Source: Achromobacter sp. UMC46
Lineage (GTDB): Bacteria; Pseudomonadota; Gammaproteobacteria; Burkholderiales; Burkholderiaceae_B
Length of the DNA stretch: 64,000 nucleotides
Direction of reading: 5' to 3'
NCBI RefSeq assembly: GCF_014170335.1
Contig: NZ_LZZS01000004.1
Span: forward strand, 372,001 to 436,000
Shown: piece after piece, positions 10,474 to 19,624 of the stretch
Layout of the letters: each line of letters starts with the position of its first letter
Numbering within the stretch: position 1 is the stretch's first letter
Translations under genes and position numbers: made by a program
The notes under the pieces: generated by a model
What the model was told of the DNA's origin: nothing
Databases searched by the model: none
Seen by the model: only the letters and a program-made list of their open reading frames with translations

Positions 10474-11078
10474 AACGGCTCCAGTCTGCCTTGCTCCATC
10501 CGCCAGCCGCGCCGCGCCAGACGCCGCGCCTGCTCCGGGCTGTGCGTCACCATCAGGATCGCCGAACCGCCGTCCAGATAGCGTTGCAGCGCCCCCTCGA
10601 CCAACGCGGTCGCCGCCTGGTCCAGCGCGGCCGTCGGCTCGTCCAGCAGCAGCACGCGCGGCGCTTGCGCCAGCGCGCGCGCCAAACCCAAACGCTGGCG
10701 TTCGCCTGTGGAAAGCTCGTGCACCAGGGCATCCAGTTTTTCCGGAGGCAGGCCCAGCGCCTGCATCAAGGTCTCGGCCTGCGCGCGGTCCATGAAGTGC
10801 GGCGCGACATGGTCGTCCCACCAGCCCGCCTCGGCCTGGCAGTAGACGACCTTGCGCCGCCATTCGAAGCCGCGCATGCCGGAACGGCGGGCGCCGTCCA
10901 GTTCGACTTCGCCGTGGCCGGGATCCAGGTCCGCGACCTGACGCAGCAACAACGATTTTCCCGACCCGGAGGGTCCGGTGATGGCCGCGCATTCGCCCGC
11001 CTCAAGGTCCAAGCTGACCGGGGACAGACGCTGGCTGTAGACGCCGCGCAGCCGCAGCACAGGAGCGGCGTCAGCCAT
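10464..11078 (-). CDS. fetA: FetA-type ABC exporter ATPase (YbbL family)
   Basis: 204 residues, short for an ABC ATPase, as expected for FetA. Walker A is [12 protein letters not shown], the signature is the variant LSTGERQRLGLARAL, Walker B is VLLLDEPTAALD and the switch histidine is in VTHSPEQ. The ATG at 11078 with GGAGG nine bases upstream is preferred over an in-frame extension of 29 basic residues. It pairs with fetB by overlap. The promoter must lie in the 230-base region shared with the divergent efflux operon. Confidence 0.9.
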   Translation of the reverse strand: MADAAPVLRLRGVYSQRLSPVSLDLEAGECAAITGPSGSGKSLLLRQVADLDPGHGEVELDGARRSGMRGFEWRRKVVYCQAEAGWWDDHVAPHFMDRAQAETLMQALGLPPEKLDALVHELSTGERQRLGLARALAQAPRVLLLDEPTAALDQAATALVEGALQRYLDGGSAILMVTHSPEQARRLARRGWRMEQGRLEPLWT

Positions 11079-11195
11079 GCGTGCTGCCCTCCGTCGCGTC
11101 TTCTGAATAGGCAAAGGACAAACCGGAATTCCTTTTCGATGGGACTGTCGCACGATAACCCGCAAAGCACGGCGGCCGCGCCTTCCGCATAGAGA

Positions 11196-11207
11196 TTAGA
11201 AAAACTA
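11196..11207 (+). promoter_or_regulatory. candidate LysR (GcvA-like) site upstream of the RND efflux operon
   Basis: TTAGAAAAACTA, about 102 bases before the MFP start. The identical 12-mer is found again immediately before the LysR gene at 17977, and nowhere else that I noticed. With flanking bases it contains ATTAG, the reverse of CTAAT, a sequence associated with GcvA-type regulators. The intergenic region is shared with fetA, so that gene could be affected too. Confidence 0.5.
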
Positions 11208-11308
11208 TCTTCTAGTGGGAGAACTTATCGTTTCCGAATTGCGATAGCGCTGCATACCATTCCTGATCTTTCCAGTTGCATGTTTAGCGCAACTACATCG
11301 ACCTCTGA

Positions 11309-12481
11309 ATGGACCTTATGTCTCAGCATTCCGCCCCCCCTCGGCCCCGCGCGGCGGCCAATCGCAGGCTCGCATTGGCCGCCCTGCTCGTGCTTGCCGC
11401 GATCGGCGGCCTTTATCTCTACGATGCCCAGCGCAAGACCGCCCTGGCCGCGCAAACGGCGGCGGCCGGCGATCCGGCGGCCGGCGATCCGGCGGCCGGC
11501 GATCCGGCGGCCGGCGATCCGGCGCCCGTTCCCGTCGTCGTCGCGCCCGCCCGCGTCCAGACGTTGCCGCTGAGCTTACAGGCCATCGGCACGGTGCTCG
11601 CCGACCAGCAGGTTCTGGTCGCTTCCGAAATCGCCGGTCGCGTGACGGCAATCCATTTCACAAGCGGCCAGCACGTAGCGGCCGGCATGCCGTTGGTGCA
11701 ATTGAACGACGGGCCCGTTCAACGCGAACTGGAACGCCATCGCGCCTCGGCCATGCTTGCCCGGGCCAACCTGGGGCGCGCCAAGCGCCTGCACGGCCAG
11801 ACCATGTCCAGCGCGGAATACGAACAGCATGTGGCCGCGTACACCCAATCGCGGGCCCAAGTCGCCCAAAGCGAGGAAGACGCCGCGCACCGTCTGGTGC
11901 GTGCGCCCTTCACCGGGACCCTGGGGCTGCGCCAGGTCAATCTTGGCCAGTACGTCGAGGCGGGAACGCCGTTGGCCACCCTGACCGATACGCGCGTGCT
12001 GCATGTGGATTTCACCCTGCCGCACCGGCACCGGTCCGCGCTGCGTCTGGGCTTGGACGTCTCCGTCACCGGCGACGGCAGCGCCGGCGCGCCGCTGGTG
12101 GGCAAGCTCACCGCCATTGATCCGCAAGGGGATGCCGGCGATCGCGCCGTGCGGCTGCGCGCCACGCTAGGCGCCGAGGCGGCGGGAAAATTATGGCCCG
12201 GCGCCTACACCCCGGTCCGCGTGACGCTGCCGCCCGCGCCCGCCACCGTCACCGTGCCCGCCGCCGCGGTGCAAAGCAGTTTGTCCGGCGAAACGATCTT
12301 CGCGGTGCAAGGGAACGGCGCCGACGCCCGCGCCCGCTTGATCCCCGTGCAGACCGGCGCACGCCAGGATGGCGTTGTCGCGCTTTCGGCCGCCGCGCTG
12401 CGCGACGGCGACCTTGTCATCGTCGCCGGCCAGATGAACATCCAGGACGGCTCCCGCGTCCTGGTGCGCCACGCCGACTGA
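11309..12481 (+). CDS. RND efflux periplasmic adaptor (membrane fusion protein)
   Basis: 390 residues. A single N-terminal anchor helix (about residues 19-38) is followed by an Ala/Gly/Asp/Pro linker with four exact AAGDP repeats, then the adaptor core: a lipoyl half (VLADQQVLVASEIAGRVTAIHFTSGQHVAAGMPLVQLND), a rather short alpha-hairpin (ERHRASAMLARANLGRAKRL...), the second lipoyl half (RLVRAPFTGTLGLRQVNLGQYVEAGTPLATLTD), and beta-barrel and membrane-proximal domains. Adaptors bridge the RND pump and the outer-membrane channel. A second ATG at 11318 is possible; neither has a strong ribosome site. The next gene starts seven bases after the stop. The pattern resembles MexH-type adaptors. Confidence 0.92.
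   Translation: MDLMSQHSAPPRPRAAANRRLALAALLVLAAIGGLYLYDAQRKTALAAQTAAAGDPAAGDPAAGDPAAGDPAPVPVVVAPARVQTLPLSLQAIGTVLADQQVLVASEIAGRVTAIHFTSGQHVAAGMPLVQLNDGPVQRELERHRASAMLARANLGRAKRLHGQTMSSAEYEQHVAAYTQSRAQVAQSEEDAAHRLVRAPFTGTLGLRQVNLGQYVEAGTPLATLTDTRVLHVDFTLPHRHRSALRLGLDVSVTGDGSAGAPLVGKLTAIDPQGDAGDRAVRLRATLGAEAAGKLWPGAYTPVRVTLPPAPATVTVPAAAVQSSLSGETIFAVQGNGADARARLIPVQTGARQDGVVALSAAALRDGDLVIVAGQMNIQDGSRVLVRHAD
11461..11520 (+). repeat. four perfect tandem copies of a 15-bp unit inside the adaptor gene
   Basis: GGCGGCCGGCGATCC is repeated four times without mismatch at 11461, 11476, 11491 and 11506. Each copy encodes the AAGDP pentapeptide, so change in copy number by slippage keeps the frame and alters only the length of the linker between membrane anchor and adaptor core. 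Confidence 0.95.
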
Positions 12482-12488
12482 GCCCGCC

Positions 12489-15400
12489 ATGTCATTCACA
12501 GACTTCTTCATCCGCCGCCCGGTCCTGACGACCGCTTTCGCCCTGCTGATCGCCCTCGTCGGTCTGCGCGCGTTGCTCGACCTGCCGCTTCGCCAGTACC
12601 CGCGCATCGAAAGCGCTGTCGTCACCGTCACCACGGAATACCCCGGCGCATCCGCCGACCTGATGCAGGGCTTTGTCACGACCACGCTTGCGCAGGCCGT
12701 CGCCACCACGCAAGGCGTGGAGTACCTGACCTCGTCTTCCGACCAGGGCCGCAGCACGATCAACGCGTACCTGCGCCTGAACGCCGATTCCGACACGGCG
12801 CTGACCGAAGTCCTGGCGAAGGTCAACGAAGTGCGGTATCTGCTGCCCGACGACGCCTATGACCCCGTGGTTCAGCGCCAGTCTCCCGGCGCGATCGGCG
12901 TGGTGTATGCGGGATTCACCGCGCCCGAAGGCCAGCCATTGACGGGCATTACCGACTACCTGATGCGCGTCGCGCGCCCCATGCTGACCACGGTCGATGG
13001 CGTGGCCGCGGTGAACGTGCTGGGCGCTCAGGCGCTGTCGATGCGCATCTGGCTGGACCCGTTGCGCATGGGCGCCCACGGCATCACGACGGCGGACGTC
13101 GAATCCGCGCTGCGGGACAACAACTACCAGGCGGCGCCGGGCCAGTTGCGCGACGCGCTCGTGGTCAGCAACGTTCGGGCGGACACCAGCCTGGACAGCG
13201 TCCAGGGATTCCGTGAACTGGTCGTCAAACGCGGGATCAGCCTGGTGCGGCTGGAAGACATCGCGACCGTGGAGATCGGCGCCCAGAACCGCAATCAGAT
13301 CGCCGGCATGAACGGCGAACCCGCCGTGTACCTGGAAGTCATGGCGACGCCCGGCGGCAACCCGCTGACGATCTCCCGTGAAGCCCGTCGCATCCTGAAC
13401 GGCCTGGATCTGCCGGCGGGCGCCAAGATGGCGATCCCCTACGACGTCACCGTCTTCATCGACGCCGCGATCGGCAATGTGCTGGGCAAGTTCGGCATCG
13501 CGAGCCTGGAGGTCGTTCTGGTGATCTTCATCTTCCTGGGCTCGTTGCGCGCGGTAGCCGTGCCGGTATTGAGCATTCCGCTATCCCTGCTGGGCGCGGC
13601 CGCGATCATGCTGGCGCTGGGTTACAGCCTGAACCTGCTGACGTTGCTGGCGATGGTGCTGGCCATCGGCCTGGTCGTGGACGACGCGATCGTGGTGGTG
13701 GAAAACGTGCACCGGCGCATGGAAGAAGGCGAATCCCCGCGCGACGCGGCCATCCATGGCGCACGGGAAATCGTCGGCCCGGTATTGACCATGGCCGCGA
13801 CGCTGGTCGCCGTGTACGCGCCGCTGGGGCTGATCGGCGGCCTGACCGGCGCGTTGTTCAGCGAATTCGCGTTCACGTTGGCCGCCGCCGTCACCGTGTC
13901 CGCCGTAGTCGCCCTGACCGTATCGCCGATGGTGGCCTCCAAGCTGTTGCGCCGGCAAGCGCCCAGCCGCTACGCCGTCGCGGTGGAGCACGCCACCGCA
14001 AGGCTCGTCGGCGCCTATGACCGCCTATTGGGCCGCATGCTGCGCGACACCCGGCTCACCCTGCTGATCGGCGCGGGCGTGCTGGCCAGCCTGCCCATCC
14101 TGTTCAACGGCCTGCAATCCGAACTGGTGCCCGCCGAAGACCAGGGCGAAATCATTGTCGACATGAAGGCGCCGCAAGCCAGCAGCCTGGAGTTCCTGGA
14201 AGGCGAGGCCAAACGCGTGGAAGCCGCGCTGCGTGCGTTGCCGGAGGCCGCCAACGTGTACATGGTGTCCGGCATGGGCGGCGCGCTGAACAAAGGCTGG
14301 GCGGGCGTGATGCTGACGCCATGGGCCGACCGCCAACGGGACGCCGCCGCCATCATGGCGGACCTGCAAGGCGCCTTGCCGGGCGTCGAAGGCATTGCCG
14401 GATCCGCCTTCCTGCCTGCGCCGTTGCCCGGATCGGTCGGCGGGTTTCCCGTGCAATTCGTGGTGTCTTCGCCCGCCGGCCACCAGGCCGTCTACGAGAC
14501 CATGGAAAAGGTCAAGGACGCTGCGCGCCGCAGCGGGAAGTTCGCCTTCGTGGACTCCGACCTGATCTTCAGCAACCCCACCACGCTGGTGCGGATCGAC
14601 CGGTCCAGGGCCCACGATCTGGGCCTGAGCATGAAAGAGATCGGCGACACCCTGGCACGTCTGGTCGGAGAATCCTACGTCAACCGCTTCGGCGCCCAGG
14701 GCCGCTCGTACGACGTGATCCCGCAAGCACCGCGCCACTTGCGCCTGACGGCCGAGTCCCTGGACCTGTTCCACGTGCGCACGGCCACCGGCGGGCAAGT
14801 GCCGCTCTCGACGGTCGTCTCGCTGGAGAACGGCGTCGAAGCCAATGCGCTGACGCAATTCAACCAGTTGAACAGCGCCACGCTGGTCGCCGTCCCCGCG
14901 CCCGGCGTGCCCCTGGGGCAGGCCGTGGCCTTCCTGCAAGGCGAAGCCGACCGCCTGCCCGCCGGATTCCAGACCAGCTTCCTGGGCGAATCGCGCCAGT
15001 ACCTGCAGGAGCAAGGCGGCTTTGCCCTGACCTTCGCCTTTGCACTCGTCTTCATTTTCCTGGTGCTGGCCGCGCAGTTCGAAAGCGCGCGCGACCCGCT
15101 GCTGATCCTGACCACGGTTCCGCTGGCGGCGTGCGGCGCGTTGGCGGCTATGTTCTTCGGCTTGGGCACACTGAACATCTACACGCAGATCGGACTGGTC
15201 ACGTTGATCGGCCTGATCACCAAACACGGCATCCTGATCGTGGAATTCGCCAACGTAGAGCAACGGACCAAGGGCCTGGACCGCGTGCAGGCCGTGCGCG
15301 CCGCGGCGGCGACCCGCATCCGCCCCATCCTGATGACCACGGCAGCCATGGTGGGCGGCCTGATGCCGCTGCTGTTCGCGAACGGCGCCGGCGCGGGCAG

Positions 15401-15575
15401 CCAGCGGGCGATCGCCACGGTCCTTGTGGCCGGACTGCTGGTGGGCACGCTGTTCACGTTGTTCGTGCTGCCCGCCGTCTACGCGCGGTTCGGCCGCGAT
15501 CTGGCCGGGGCGACCGCCGCCGGCCAGCCGGGCCACACCGTTGCCCCCACTCCCGCTTTGCCCGGAAACCCCTGA
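12489..15575 (+). CDS. RND multidrug efflux pump, HAE-1 family
   Basis: 1028 residues with the AcrB layout: N-terminal helix (MSFTDFFIRRPVLTTAF), large periplasmic loop, TM2-6, second loop, TM8-12. The proton-relay aspartate pair is in VLAIGLVVDDAIVVVENVHRRM, and the TM10-TM11 region (LIGLITKHGILIVEFANVEQ) carries the conserved lysine. FIRRPVL at the start and the length of about 1030 resemble the MexI-like subgroup more than AcrB/MexB, but this is from memory. Substrates (drugs, dyes, quorum or phenazine-like compounds) cannot be predicted. The gene is between adaptor and outer-membrane channel genes, one base from the latter, so the pump is complete. Confidence 0.95.
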   Translation: MSFTDFFIRRPVLTTAFALLIALVGLRALLDLPLRQYPRIESAVVTVTTEYPGASADLMQGFVTTTLAQAVATTQGVEYLTSSSDQGRSTINAYLRLNADSDTALTEVLAKVNEVRYLLPDDAYDPVVQRQSPGAIGVVYAGFTAPEGQPLTGITDYLMRVARPMLTTVDGVAAVNVLGAQALSMRIWLDPLRMGAHGITTADVESALRDNNYQAAPGQLRDALVVSNVRADTSLDSVQGFRELVVKRGISLVRLEDIATVEIGAQNRNQIAGMNGEPAVYLEVMATPGGNPLTISREARRILNGLDLPAGAKMAIPYDVTVFIDAAIGNVLGKFGIASLEVVLVIFIFLGSLRAVAVPVLSIPLSLLGAAAIMLALGYSLNLLTLLAMVLAIGLVVDDAIVVVENVHRRMEEGESPRDAAIHGAREIVGPVLTMAATLVAVYAPLGLIGGLTGALFSEFAFTLAAAVTVSAVVALTVSPMVASKLLRRQAPSRYAVAVEHATARLVGAYDRLLGRMLRDTRLTLLIGAGVLASLPILFNGLQSELVPAEDQGEIIVDMKAPQASSLEFLEGEAKRVEAALRALPEAANVYMVSGMGGALNKGWAGVMLTPWADRQRDAAAIMADLQGALPGVEGIAGSAFLPAPLPGSVGGFPVQFVVSSPAGHQAVYETMEKVKDAARRSGKFAFVDSDLIFSNPTTLVRIDRSRAHDLGLSMKEIGDTLARLVGESYVNRFGAQGRSYDVIPQAPRHLRLTAESLDLFHVRTATGGQVPLSTVVSLENGVEANALTQFNQLNSATLVAVPAPGVPLGQAVAFLQGEADRLPAGFQTSFLGESRQYLQEQGGFALTFAFALVFIFLVLAAQFESARDPLLILTTVPLAACGALAAMFFGLGTLNIYTQIGLVTLIGLITKHGILIVEFANVEQRTKGLDRVQAVRAAAATRIRPILMTTAAMVGGLMPLLFANGAGAGSQRAIATVLVAGLLVGTLFTLFVLPAVYARFGRDLAGATAAGQPGHTVAPTPALPGNP

Positions 15576-15576
15576 C

Positions 15577-17127
15577 ATGCACTCCCTATTCCCTTCCCGC
15601 CCGGCCCTTGCGCTGGCGACCCTGGCGCTGGCCGGCTGCTCGCTCCAGCCCGCCTACCCCCCCGACACCGGACCTGTCCCGTCGCATTACAAGCAGGCGG
15701 AGGCTGGCCCGGATGGCGCCTGGAAGCCGGCATCGCCTGCCGACGACGCGCTGCGCGGCGCCTGGTGGACTGTCTTTCAAGACCCGGCGCTCAATGCGCT
15801 ACAAGCCGCCGCGCAAGACGCCAATCCGACGCTGCAGGCCGCCTACGCAAGATTGCAGCAGTCCCGCGCCCAGCACCGTCAGTCACGCGCATCGCTGTTC
15901 CCCAGGATGGACCTTGGGTTCGGTCCGACGCGCCAGCGGGAGTCCCCCGCCTCGCAGGGCGAGCGCGATGGCGGGCCGGCCGCGCATTCGACGCTATGGC
16001 GGGTCGAAGGCGCCGTGGCCTACGAGGCCGACCTGTTCGGCCGGGTGGCATCGACCATCAGCGCGGCCACCGCCGACAGGGACCGCACAAGCGCGCTGTA
16101 CCGGCTGACCTTGCTGGCGCTGCAGGCAGACTTGGCCGATGCCTACTTCCTGATCCGCGAGCTGGACGCCGCGCAGCGCATCTACCAACGCACGCTTGAG
16201 CTGCGGGAACGCAGTTATCAGTTGAGCCGCATGCGCCATGAAGGCGGCGACGCGGCCGAGCGCGATGTCGCGCGCGCCCGGCAAGAATGGGAAAGCGCCC
16301 GCGCCGACGCCCTGGGCGCAGAACGGCTCCGAGCGAATGCCGAACACGCGCTGGCCGTCCTGGTCGGCAAGGCGCCCGCCGAGTTCAGCTTGCCGCCGCA
16401 ACCGCTGACCCGCATCGCCGTCGCCGTGCCGGCAGGCCTGCCTTCGGACCTGCTGGAACGCCGGCCGGACATCGCCGCCGCCGAACGCGCCATGGCGGCA
16501 GCCTATGCCCGCGTCGGCGCGGCCCGAGCGGCATTCTTTCCCAGGTTGGAACTGACAGGGTCGGCCGGATTCGAGTCCGCCGACCTGAGCCAATTGTTCC
16601 ACTGGTCCAGCCGGACTTTCTTGCTAGGGCCGTTCCTGGGCACCGCGCTGACCCTGCCTGTCCTTGATGGCGGCAAGCGCCAGGCCGATATCAACGGGGC
16701 GCAGGCCGTCTTCGAAGAAGAGGCGGCGCGCTATCGCGAGACGCTGCTTAATGCGTTCAGGGAAGTCGAAGACAACCTCGCGGCCCTGCGCCTGCTTGCC
16801 CCCCAGCAGGCAGCGCAAGACAACGCGCGGCAGGCCGCCGAGCGCTCCGCCGAGCTGTCCCGCCTGCAATATGAAACCGGCACCCATACGCAGCTGGACG
16901 TCATCGATGCGGACCGGACGCTGTTGCAGCAAGAACTGGCCACGGCAAGGCTGGACGGAGACTGGGCGCGTGCGACGGTGCGGCTGATCCGCGCCTTGGG
17001 AGGCGGTTGGGATACGGCCGTGCCCGGCGTGCCGGCCAATCCGGCTGGCAGTGCGACGGTCAGTGCGCCGCCAGCATCGACGGTTCTTGCGCCGACTCTG
17101 CCGCTTCGGCCTTCACCCAGTCGATGA
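15577..17127 (+). CDS. outer-membrane efflux lipoprotein, OprM/NodT family
   Basis: 516 residues from the ATG at 15577, one base after the pump stop codon. It has a lipobox LALAGC with lipidated Cys21, then the duplicated outer-membrane-factor domain: WWTVFQDPALNALQAAAQDANPTLQAAYARLQQSRAQ in the first half and SDLLERRPDIAAAERAMAAAYARVGAARAAFFPRLELTGSAGF in the second. It forms the trimeric exit duct of the tripartite pump. The last 68 bases (17060-17127) overlap the 3' end of the convergent LysR gene, which encodes a proline/threonine-rich tail here, so the tail may be an extension that arose by loss of an earlier stop. Confidence 0.94.
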   Translation: MHSLFPSRPALALATLALAGCSLQPAYPPDTGPVPSHYKQAEAGPDGAWKPASPADDALRGAWWTVFQDPALNALQAAAQDANPTLQAAYARLQQSRAQHRQSRASLFPRMDLGFGPTRQRESPASQGERDGGPAAHSTLWRVEGAVAYEADLFGRVASTISAATADRDRTSALYRLTLLALQADLADAYFLIRELDAAQRIYQRTLELRERSYQLSRMRHEGGDAAERDVARARQEWESARADALGAERLRANAEHALAVLVGKAPAEFSLPPQPLTRIAVAVPAGLPSDLLERRPDIAAAERAMAAAYARVGAARAAFFPRLELTGSAGFESADLSQLFHWSSRTFLLGPFLGTALTLPVLDGGKRQADINGAQAVFEEEAARYRETLLNAFREVEDNLAALRLLAPQQAAQDNARQAAERSAELSRLQYETGTHTQLDVIDADRTLLQQELATARLDGDWARATVRLIRALGGGWDTAVPGVPANPAGSATVSAPPASTVLAPTLPLRPSPSR

Positions 17128-17977
17128 ACGCCTGCACTTCCGGCCGCGCTACGGCGTCCGGCCGGCTGACGATGTAGTACGCAAAGCGCGCGGGCCAGGG
17201 CCGGTCCAGCGCAAGAGCAAGCCGGCCCGATTCGATGTCTTCCCGGGCATGCGTGTCCTGCACCAGCGCGATGCCTTGACCGGTGCCGGCGGCGCGCAGC
17301 AGCAGCAGGTCGTCTTCAAAGCTGGGGCCGCGTTGCGCGTCGGCCCCGGCGTCCACCCCATGCGCCTGTAGCCACAGCGCCCAATCGGCGCGGTCGGAAT
17401 CCTGCAGCAACGGGTACTTCAGGCAATCTTCGGCCGATCGGATGGCCGGGCCTTGCGCCAGCAGCGCCGGACTGGCCACCGGCAACAGCACGGGCGTCAT
17501 CAGCCTGAATGTCGACAGGCCCGGGTAGTGCCCCAGGCCGTGGCGCAACGCCACGTCGATGCGGTCGCGCTTGAAGTCGACCAGCTTGGACGACGCCTCC
17601 ACCCTCACCTCGATATCAGGATGCAAGGCCGAGAACCTGCCGATACGTGGCACCAGCCAGGACGAGGCGAACGACGGCACGGTGCTGACGGTCAGCGTGC
17701 GTTGCGCGCCGTACGACTCCAGCAGCGACAACGACTTTTCGATCTGGTCGAAGGCCCGCAGCAACCCCGGATAGGCGCTGGCGCCAGCAGGCGTCAGGCG
17801 TACGCCGTGACGTTCGCGCACGAATAGCGCCAAACCCAGCCTGTCTTCCAGCAAGCGGATTTGCTGGCTGACCGCGCCGGGCGTCACGCCCAGCGCCTCG
17901 GCGGCGGCTTTCAGGCTGCCCAGGCGCGCGGTCTCGGTAAAGGCCCGCAAGGCAAGCAAAGGCAGCACGGCACCCAT
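17060..17977 (-). CDS. LysR-family regulator, GcvA-like
   Basis: 305 residues. An N-terminal winged helix (LLALRAFTETARLGSLKAAAEALGVTPGAVSQQIRLLEDRLGLALFVRERHGVRLTPAG) is followed by a periplasmic-binding-like effector domain beginning LTVSTVPSFASSWLVPRIGRF, a pattern typical of GcvA-type members. It is convergent to, and overlaps by 68 bases, the outer-membrane channel gene of the efflux operon. The sequence TTAGAAAAACTAA directly before its ribosome binding site recurs upstream of the efflux operon, so it probably controls both itself and the pump. Several RND operons are controlled by linked LysR proteins (for example MexT with MexEF-OprN). Confidence 0.92.
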   Translation of the reverse strand: MGAVLPLLALRAFTETARLGSLKAAAEALGVTPGAVSQQIRLLEDRLGLALFVRERHGVRLTPAGASAYPGLLRAFDQIEKSLSLLESYGAQRTLTVSTVPSFASSWLVPRIGRFSALHPDIEVRVEASSKLVDFKRDRIDVALRHGLGHYPGLSTFRLMTPVLLPVASPALLAQGPAIRSAEDCLKYPLLQDSDRADWALWLQAHGVDAGADAQRGPSFEDDLLLLRAAGTGQGIALVQDTHAREDIESGRLALALDRPWPARFAYYIVSRPDAVARPEVQAFIDWVKAEAAESAQEPSMLAAH

Positions 17978-17988
17978 GGTGCATTCCT

Positions 17989-18001
17989 TTAGAAAAACTA
18001 A
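17989..18001 (-). promoter_or_regulatory. candidate autoregulatory site of the LysR gene
   Basis: TTAGAAAAACTAA is a perfect inverted repeat (TTAG and CTAA around five A), 12 bases upstream of the LysR start and next to its Shine-Dalgarno AAAGGA. Twelve of its bases match the site at 11196-11207. Confidence 0.5.
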
Positions 18002-18090
18002 TGTCTTAACCCAATAAGAATATCATGCAAGCTCTCAAGATAGCCGGTGAACTTACCTGGACCGCACCGTGACAAAAGTTAGCTGAGCTA

Positions 18091-18121
18091 AAAAGAAAAC
18101 AGCCCGCTTGAAAGCGGGCTG
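18091..18121 (-). terminator. terminator of the amino-acid ABC operon
   Basis: An 8-bp stem CAGCCCGC (18100-18107) with GCGGGCTG (18114-18121); on the minus strand the stem is followed by TTTTCTTTTT. It lies 36 bases beyond the stop of the ATPase gene. Confidence 0.88.
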
Positions 18122-18156
18122 TGGCAAGCGATGCCAGGCCGCAAGCGGCCAGGCAA

Positions 18157-18966
18157 TCAGAGCATATGCGCCAGGAATTCCCGGCTACGGGCATGTTGCG
18201 GCGCCCGGAAGAAATCCGCCGACGGCGCTTCCTCGACGATGCGGCCTTCGTCCATGAAGATGACGCGGTGCGCCACTTCGCGGGCGAAGCCCATTTCGTG
18301 CGTGACGACCAACATGGTCATGCGCTCGTCGGCCAGTTGCTTCATCGTGCGCAGCACTTCGCCCGTCAGTTCCGGGTCCAGCGCGGACGTGGGTTCGTCG
18401 AACAACATGATGTCGGGCTCCATCGCCAACGCGCGGGCGATCGCCACGCGCTGCTTCTGGCCGCCCGACAGCCGCGTGGGATAGTTGTCGCGCTTGTTCA
18501 GCAGACCGACCTTGCGCAGCAGCTCTTCTGCTTTCGGGATGATCTGGGCCTTGGACATGCCCTTCACGGTCAGCGGCGCTTCGATGATGTTCTGCAGCAC
18601 CGTCATGTGCGGAAACAGGTTGAACGACTGGAACACCATGCCCATCTTGCGGCAAATGCGGCGCACGTCGGCGTCGCTGGCGTACTGGCTGCGGCCGCCG
18701 TCGACGGCGCGGGCCATGGTCTCGCCTTCGACGTCGATGCTGCCTTCGTCGATGGTTTCCAGGTGGTTCAGGCAGCGCAGGAACGTGCTCTTGCCCGACC
18801 CCGACGGGCCGATCACCGCCACGACTTCGCCCTGGCCCAGCGTCAGCGACACCTGGTCCAGCACGCGGTTGGCGCCGAACGACTTGATGATGCCGCGGGC
18901 CTGGATCATGACGGGGCGCGCGGCCGCGTCGGCGCCCGGCGCCAGGTTACTGGTCATATTTGGCAT
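18157..18966 (-). CDS. polar amino-acid ABC transporter ATPase
   Basis: 269 residues. Walker [20 protein letters not shown]-loop [13 protein letters not shown], signature [15 protein letters not shown], Walker [15 protein letters not shown] and switch VTHEMGFA are all canonical for the GlnQ/HisP class, whose typical C-terminus ([18 protein letters not shown]) is also present. It overlaps the upstream permease gene by 20 bases; ATG 18957, three codons in, is an alternative start. It is the last gene of a binding protein, permease, ATPase operon. A single permease gene implies a homodimeric channel. Confidence 0.96.
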   Translation of the reverse strand: MPNMTSNLAPGADAAARPVMIQARGIIKSFGANRVLDQVSLTLGQGEVVAVIGPSGSGKSTFLRCLNHLETIDEGSIDVEGETMARAVDGGRSQYASDADVRRICRKMGMVFQSFNLFPHMTVLQNIIEAPLTVKGMSKAQIIPKAEELLRKVGLLNKRDNYPTRLSGGQKQRVAIARALAMEPDIMLFDEPTSALDPELTGEVLRTMKQLADERMTMLVVTHEMGFAREVAHRVIFMDEGRIVEEAPSADFFRAPQHARSREFLAHML

Positions 18967-19600
18967 AGCGCTTTTCCATGTGCTGGAAGAACCATGTCAA
19001 CACCAGCGTCATGAGGAGATAGAAGGCGGCGGCGACCAGGAACGGCGTGGTCGTGAAGTCGCGCTGCACGATGCCGCGCGCTGTCCGCAAGATGTCGTTC
19101 AGCGCCAGCACGTAGATCAGCGACGTGTCCTTCACCAGGGTGATGGTCTCATTGCTCATCGGCGGCAGCACGCGCTGCACCATCTGCGGCAGCACGATGC
19201 GGCGCAGCGTCTGCAGATAGGTCATGCCCAGCACCTTGCTGCCTTCGTACTGCCCCCGGTCCACCGACTGGATGCCGGCGCGGAAGATCTCGGCGAAATA
19301 CGCTGCGTAGTTCAGCGCGAACGCCACCACGGCCGCCGGAAAGTCCGGCAGGCGCACGCCCACCACCGGTACGAACGGCAATGCGAAATAGATGAACAGC
19401 ATCTGCAGCATCAGCGGCGTGCCGCGCATGAGCCAGATGTAGCCGTTGACCAGGTTGCTCAGCAGCGGCCATTTCGAAATCCGCGCAAGCGCCAGCACCA
19501 GCCCCAGGGGCACGGCCAGGGCCAGCGTGATAAAAAACAGCGTCAAGGTCACTTTCGCGCCTTCCGCCATAGGCCCCAACAGGGAGAGTACGTAGTCCAT
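18947..19600 (-). CDS. polar amino-acid ABC transporter permease
   Basis: 217 residues with about five transmembrane helices. It carries the HisM/GlnP-type signature: [16 protein letters not shown] in the middle and the EAA loop [41 protein letters not shown], where the ATPase docks. It starts 24 bases after the binding-protein stop and overlaps the ATPase start. Confidence 0.95.
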   Translation of the reverse strand: MDYVLSLLGPMAEGAKVTLTLFFITLALAVPLGLVLALARISKWPLLSNLVNGYIWLMRGTPLMLQMLFIYFALPFVPVVGVRLPDFPAAVVAFALNYAAYFAEIFRAGIQSVDRGQYEGSKVLGMTYLQTLRRIVLPQMVQRVLPPMSNETITLVKDTSLIYVLALNDILRTARGIVQRDFTTTPFLVAAAFYLLMTLVLTWFFQHMEKRYAKYDQ

Positions 19601-19624
19601 TCAGTACGTCGCGCCGCTTGCCGC

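Noticed and set aside
11461-11520. Short tandem repeat considered as a CRISPR array
   Set aside because: Units are 15 bp, directly adjacent without spacers and in frame within a coding sequence.
14321-16108. 595-codon frame spanning the end of the pump gene and start of the channel gene
   Set aside because: Arg/Pro/Ala-rich translation typical of an out-of-frame read; the overlapping pump and channel genes have full family similarity.
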